NCBI RefSeq assembly: GCF_040115645.1
Contig: NC_089547.1
Location: forward strand, 3,224,001 to 3,288,000
Origin: Euwallacea fornicatus
Lineage: Eukaryota > Arthropoda > Insecta > Coleoptera > Curculionidae
DNA: 64,000 bases
Reading direction: 5' to 3'
The notes under the pieces were generated by a model, which saw only the letters and a program-made list of their open reading frames with translations, was not told where the DNA came from and did no database searches. Below are positions 61,447-64,000 of this stretch, one piece after another. The translations under genes and the position numbers were made by a program. Numbering within the stretch: position 1 is the first letter of the stretch; each line of letters starts with the position of its first letter.

Positions 61447-61539
61447 CACCAGAAGAATTCAATTGCGAGGCCAGTTCGCATTCGCTCAGAATACGGTACC
61501 CGATGCCACGAGGATCGAACAGTTCTGGGTCCATCACCA
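61447..61539 (-). CDS. Candidate orphan exon, minus strand, unidentified
   Basis: A GC-balanced patch in AT-rich DNA. On the minus strand a pyrimidine-rich acceptor (CTTATCGATATCCCAG) and a strong donor (GTGAGAGTC) bracket 93 nt. In one frame it reads VMDPELFDPRGIGYRILSEC followed by ELASQLNSSGG. A second minus-strand frame and part of the plus strand are open too, so the frame is a judgement. I do not recognise the protein. If real, it is one exon of a gene with large introns. Confidence 0.3.
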
Positions 61540-63120
61540 CTGGGATATCGATAAGGCAAGCGGAGAGAATTCACCAATTCGTGTTAGTATTTGTTCAATT
61601 TCTCAAAAAGTATGATAGTTGGTGATTTACAGCGAGCGGTGATAGAAATGGAACGGGGAAACATAATCAATGTTTAAAATTATATTGAGAATTCAATTCC
61701 ATTTCCATCACCAGCTGGAATGGTTCTAGGAATCTGTCTATGAGACATTTTAGAGTTTGACATGAGGATCTAGGTGCATGTGAAAATTCCAAAAATCGAA
61801 TATAAACTTAAGAGACTTTGTTCCTTATTATAAATTACAATAACAATTTCTAGTTTTATGTTACAGCTCTCCCACTAAGGGCCACACGTAACCTTTATTC
61901 CCATAACGTCATTTTCGCTTCATATTACAAGTGGGCAACAAAGTAGGAGCGGTCAATCAATTATGCGTGACAGTTTTTCATTTTAGCTTTACAATGTTGC
62001 CGGGTCTCATTTAGTATGACGATAACACACGATTCGGTGCTTTCTGATTGGTAACCGCCAAATACAAAGACACCATTTTAAGTCGTTTACGCTATTTAGG
62101 AATCACATTAAAGATATAATATATAATAGAATTAATTCCGCCATTAGAAACATTTTAAAACGTCAGATTTGACAGCAACGAAGCCATTTTGAATTTTCTT
62201 ACATGACAATTGTCACATATCATCAGGCCGAAGTAACTCTAACTCTCTCTAGTAGTTCTCGGTAGCCCATTTGCCGAAAGGTGAAATTGATAGCTGCTGC
62301 ATTTCAATATAAAAAAAAATGAATTGTTTCTGCCGGCGGATTTGAAGTGCCTACGAGATTTTATCATGGAAACTACAAGCGTATCACGCTAATACACAAA
62401 ATGATGTCCCTGTACATATCTTCCTCATTTCTTCTCACTTTTCATCGTTAATGTTTGAAATGTGCATAATTTTCTAAAATATTGGTCGAGCTCCTTCAAT
62501 TATTTAATACTTAATACATAATGATATTGGAACTTTTCCATCACTGCAACTTCTTATTGGTTTTATGATTTGTAAGAACTGAATAAAAACACATGATGAA
62601 ATGTCGATGATTGTGATATTATTTGTGAGAATAATTAGCTGTCACATGAACATTTTTGCCGGTTGAAAGCGAGCAATTGGAAACGATTGCATTAAGCACA
62701 TTTGCCAGCAACACATCTAGATTTCTCATATCAAAAACTATTATGTGTCGAGGTCTCACCCTTGAAAATTTTTAATTCACTACCTGAATACCTATACAAG
62801 AAATTTACAAGAATGAGGCCAAAAATGTTTTGGAAAGGAAAAATAAATTTTAATCATGCTTCTACAGATAAATTTTCCTTATTGAAAGGAAAATTTATAC
62901 ATCCAACACCGAGTTTACACACAATATACAATCACATCAAAAATTATTAATATCAACGAAATGAGAGATTATGAATGAAATTAAATGGGTATGATAGCAA
63001 ATAAAACGGTATGTTGCATAAAGTAAAATAGTCATTTAGCATGATATGATAATGCAGCATCAAATTTTTGGAGAGAAACGCCAGTCTTGCTCTTATATTT
63101 GAAAAACAAATATTTATTTA
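61540..63120. other. Gene-less stretch left of the right-edge gene
   Basis: AT-rich; an 82-codon plus-strand frame at 62702-62950 looks like chance or a very decayed element. Nothing else supported. Confidence 0.4.
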
Positions 63121-63878
63121 TTACAAAAAGTACAATTTTAACAAAAATAAATACAGGCAGTCGAACCTGGAAAGGTTTTTATAGACAAGAAAAGCCTTCT
63201 TTTTAAGAAGATTGTTAGCAGCACAACATCCATTAAGAATATTTTCCATACAAAATTTACACATTTTTATTATTTCTTCTATAAATGCTGGACGCTTCTC
63301 TATACTATCAGAAGTATTTTGTTTAGAGCGATAAGGCAGATCATAGTCGGTAAAACACATTTCTTAATATAAGAAATATAATAATTTCGAAAGTAAACAC
63401 AAAACTTTTAACACTATGTCGTCACACCGGATATAAAAAGTTTCTACAAACTTCATATAGAAAAATTGGTCTGTCGTTGTGGATATATTAATCGGGAAAC
63501 CGTTACATAGTCTTCCGTTATTGATCTCTACCTGATTCAATATAAAACAACAGACAGAACAACACAGAAATATCCATATCGGCGCATTGAAGCAGACAAA
63601 ACCGCAATCCTAACTTAACTTTTACGTGGTAACATAGACATGAGGCGCTTGCGTTGTTTCGATTTTAATGCGTTGACATGTTTCTGATCGTCAAATAAAT
63701 TAAAATTGATTTATCACTGTGGTCTAACTAGAGATAATTTAGCATGCTCACCAGAATCCCAATCGTCCTCGTCGGACTCGTCGGAAGATCCCACCGAGCT
63801 CTCACAAGGTGTGGTGTCTTGTTCTACCCTTGGGCAAGATGAAACGGTTGTGGGTTCAGAGGTTTTTTGGACTATCAT
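63121..63878 (-). CDS. 3' part of an unidentified minus-strand gene with an acidic segment
   Basis: Two exons splice in phase: 63878-63752 (the exon itself begins at 63884 after a TTCTTTCAG acceptor; donor GTGAGC) and 63362-63121; 369 nt, 122 codons if ATG 63878 is the start. The first exon is Ser/Thr-rich, then strongly acidic (GSSDESDEDDWDS). The second holds several Cys (KMCKFCMENILNGCCAANN) and a hydrophobic end, with AATAAATAAA overlapping the stop. A further donor (GTGAGT) at 63986 and an in-frame reading across that junction (ENFKLRMIVQ) mean the protein may start outside the window. I recognise no family. The second exon is less certain than the first. Confidence 0.45.
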
Positions 63879-64000
63879 CCTTAACTGAAAGAACAGATTG
63901 AATTAGTAAAATGCGCACAATAACGACAGGCAACCTTAATTCTAATAACTCAAATATTAATCTTACTTTCTTTCCAAGTAACTCACCTTAAAATTTTCAC

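Noticed and set aside
62702..62950. 82-codon plus-strand frame with SLPEYLYKKF, reminiscent of reverse-transcriptase C-termini
   Set aside because: The resemblance is only to a generic NSLP-type motif; no other retroelement feature is nearby and the frame is very AT-rich.
1..64000. CRISPR arrays, bacterial operons, rRNA or tRNA genes
   Set aside because: No regularly spaced direct repeats, no Shine-Dalgarno-led gene strings and no cloverleaf found by reading; the DNA is eukaryotic.

Overview
The window is nuclear DNA from an animal, almost certainly an insect. It is AT-rich, its genes are split by short GT-AG introns, it carries many TA-flanked IS630/Tc1/mariner-type DNA transposons, and one of its genes is a deoxyribonucleoside kinase of the insect multisubstrate type. 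An apparently intact HELLS gene argues against Drosophila, which to my knowledge lacks a clear orthologue. A beetle or another holometabolous insect is plausible, but the order cannot be fixed from the sequence alone.

Layout. Positions 1-36800 are a gene desert in which I can support only transposons, two simple or tandem repeats and hairpins. From about 36.8 to 53.6 kb there is a compact island of five housekeeping genes: HELLS (minus), COG6 (plus), dNK (plus), ATAD1/Msp1 (minus) and METTL14 (plus). All five give full-length reading frames when spliced at the GT-AG sites listed, and every summed CDS is divisible by three. HELLS/COG6 and ATAD1/METTL14 are head-to-head pairs; dNK and ATAD1 converge. 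From 53.6 to 63.1 kb is a second desert with one MITE, one candidate orphan exon and one GC-rich open frame. At the right edge (63.1-64.0 kb) the 3' end of an unidentified minus-strand gene enters the window.

The five recognised genes do not form a pathway. They cover chromatin remodelling (HELLS), Golgi vesicle tethering (COG6), nucleotide salvage (dNK), mitochondrial outer-membrane protein quality control (ATAD1) and mRNA m6A methylation (METTL14).

The richest signal is the transposon content. At least eight elements flanked by TA (or a decayed TA) can be delimited from their terminal inverted repeats, plus two further elements nested inside others. Most start with a CAGGGTG-like terminus and have very long terminal inverted repeats of roughly 120-260 bp; several keep only one end of a transposase (either the N-terminal helix-turn-helix or the C-terminal catalytic part). 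One 155-bp MITE in a HELLS intron is clearly a deletion product of the same family as a 539-bp element at 32.3 kb. I found no tRNA or rRNA gene, CRISPR array, virus or gene cluster that would make a new enzymatic or defence system.
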